DNA of 44,598 bases from an uncultured Aquitalea sp. (GTDB taxonomy: Bacteria > Pseudomonadota > Gammaproteobacteria > Burkholderiales > Chromobacteriaceae), in contig NZ_CAMFLA010000028.1 in assembly GCF_945957525.1 (NCBI RefSeq), positions 1 to 44,598 on the forward strand. The letters run 5' to 3'. Under the pieces are notes generated by a model. That model was not told where the DNA came from. It saw only the letters and a program-made list of their open reading frames with translations, and ran no database searches. Positions 44,594-44,598 of this stretch are shown in pieces. Position numbers and translations under genes: made by a program. The stretch's first letter is position 1, and each line of letters starts with the position of its first letter.

Positions 44594-44598
44594 CGTCA

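Larger units (their letters stand above)
44147..44598. other. 452-base non-coding right end
   Basis: Between the two terminators I find no supported ORF on either strand. GCGGC-GCATAA-GCCGC at about 44462-44477 is a small hairpin, and TTTGCCGAAG variants of the 10-mer motif occur at about 44408 and 44523. The region may contain the promoter or end of a gene beyond the window. Confidence 0.5.

Overview
The window is about 62-65 % GC, densely coded, and reads as the chromosome of a betaproteobacterium, most likely of the order Neisseriales, family Chromobacteriaceae (Chromobacterium, Aquitalea or a close relative). The pointers are a hemA-prfA operon divergent from pdxH, a GbuA-type guanidinobutyrase, a glutathione-dependent formaldehyde pathway, and many LysR regulators paired with divergent targets. 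The taxonomic call is inference from gene content and composition. There are no rRNA or tRNA genes, no CRISPR array and no complete insertion sequence. The only mobile-element trace is an IS256-type transposase scrap at the left edge.

Layout. 1-1.2 kb: an AT-rich scar (gene start fused to an IS256 remnant) beside a membrane-anchored Mrr-type nuclease. 1.5-7.2 kb: small stress or unknown genes, including an uncharacterised DUF2167 / 3-TM protein / membrane J-protein operon and two VOC-fold proteins, one divergent from a LysR gene. 7.4-11.1 kb: an RsbQ-like alpha/beta hydrolase overlapping a PAS-(degenerate GGDEF)-EAL protein. 11.1-12.1 kb: cytochrome b561/b562 pair. 12.2-17.6 kb: acetyltransferase, cupin, FAD amine oxidoreductase, SnoaL-AraC regulator, acyl-CoA thioesterase and a divergent GlxA-type regulator, probably amine or amino-acid catabolism. 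17.9-23.8 kb: chemoreceptor, TetR with a divergent MATE exporter, MscS-type channel. 24.0-29.9 kb: a three-gene phosphorelay (REC with a catalytically dead EAL, REC protein, BvgS/EvgS-like hybrid kinase with Hpt). 30.1-31.9 kb: MgtC-family protein and a GcvA-like LysR. 32.4-35.5 kb: prfA-hemA and divergent pdxH (translation termination, tetrapyrrole and PLP synthesis). 35.5-39.2 kb: LysR, guanidinobutyrase (gbuA), Na+/solute symporter, a guanidino-acid uptake and hydrolysis unit. 39.4-42.4 kb: frmA-fghA formaldehyde detoxification with a divergent LysR. 42.6-44.1 kb: DEDD exonuclease, Crp/Fnr regulator and a DUF2892 membrane protein.

Two sequence-level patterns stand out beyond the genes. First, a dispersed intergenic element of roughly 85-115 bp, with inverted ends near GAGCNGCTGACAAAACC and a core near CGCCGACGCAGGC..GCAAGGAAGCG, occurs at least seven times, always between genes. 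Second, the 10-mer TTGGCCGAAG occurs 15 times by eye. All six intergenic copies lie next to or inside hairpins, and the coding copies are read in different frames, which suggests a DNA-level or RNA-level motif. Both are good candidates for undescribed genome-specific repeats. The most interesting gene pair is the RsbQ-like hydrolase translationally coupled to a multi-PAS c-di-GMP phosphodiesterase, which suggests small-molecule sensing through a KAI2/D14-type fold feeding c-di-GMP turnover.
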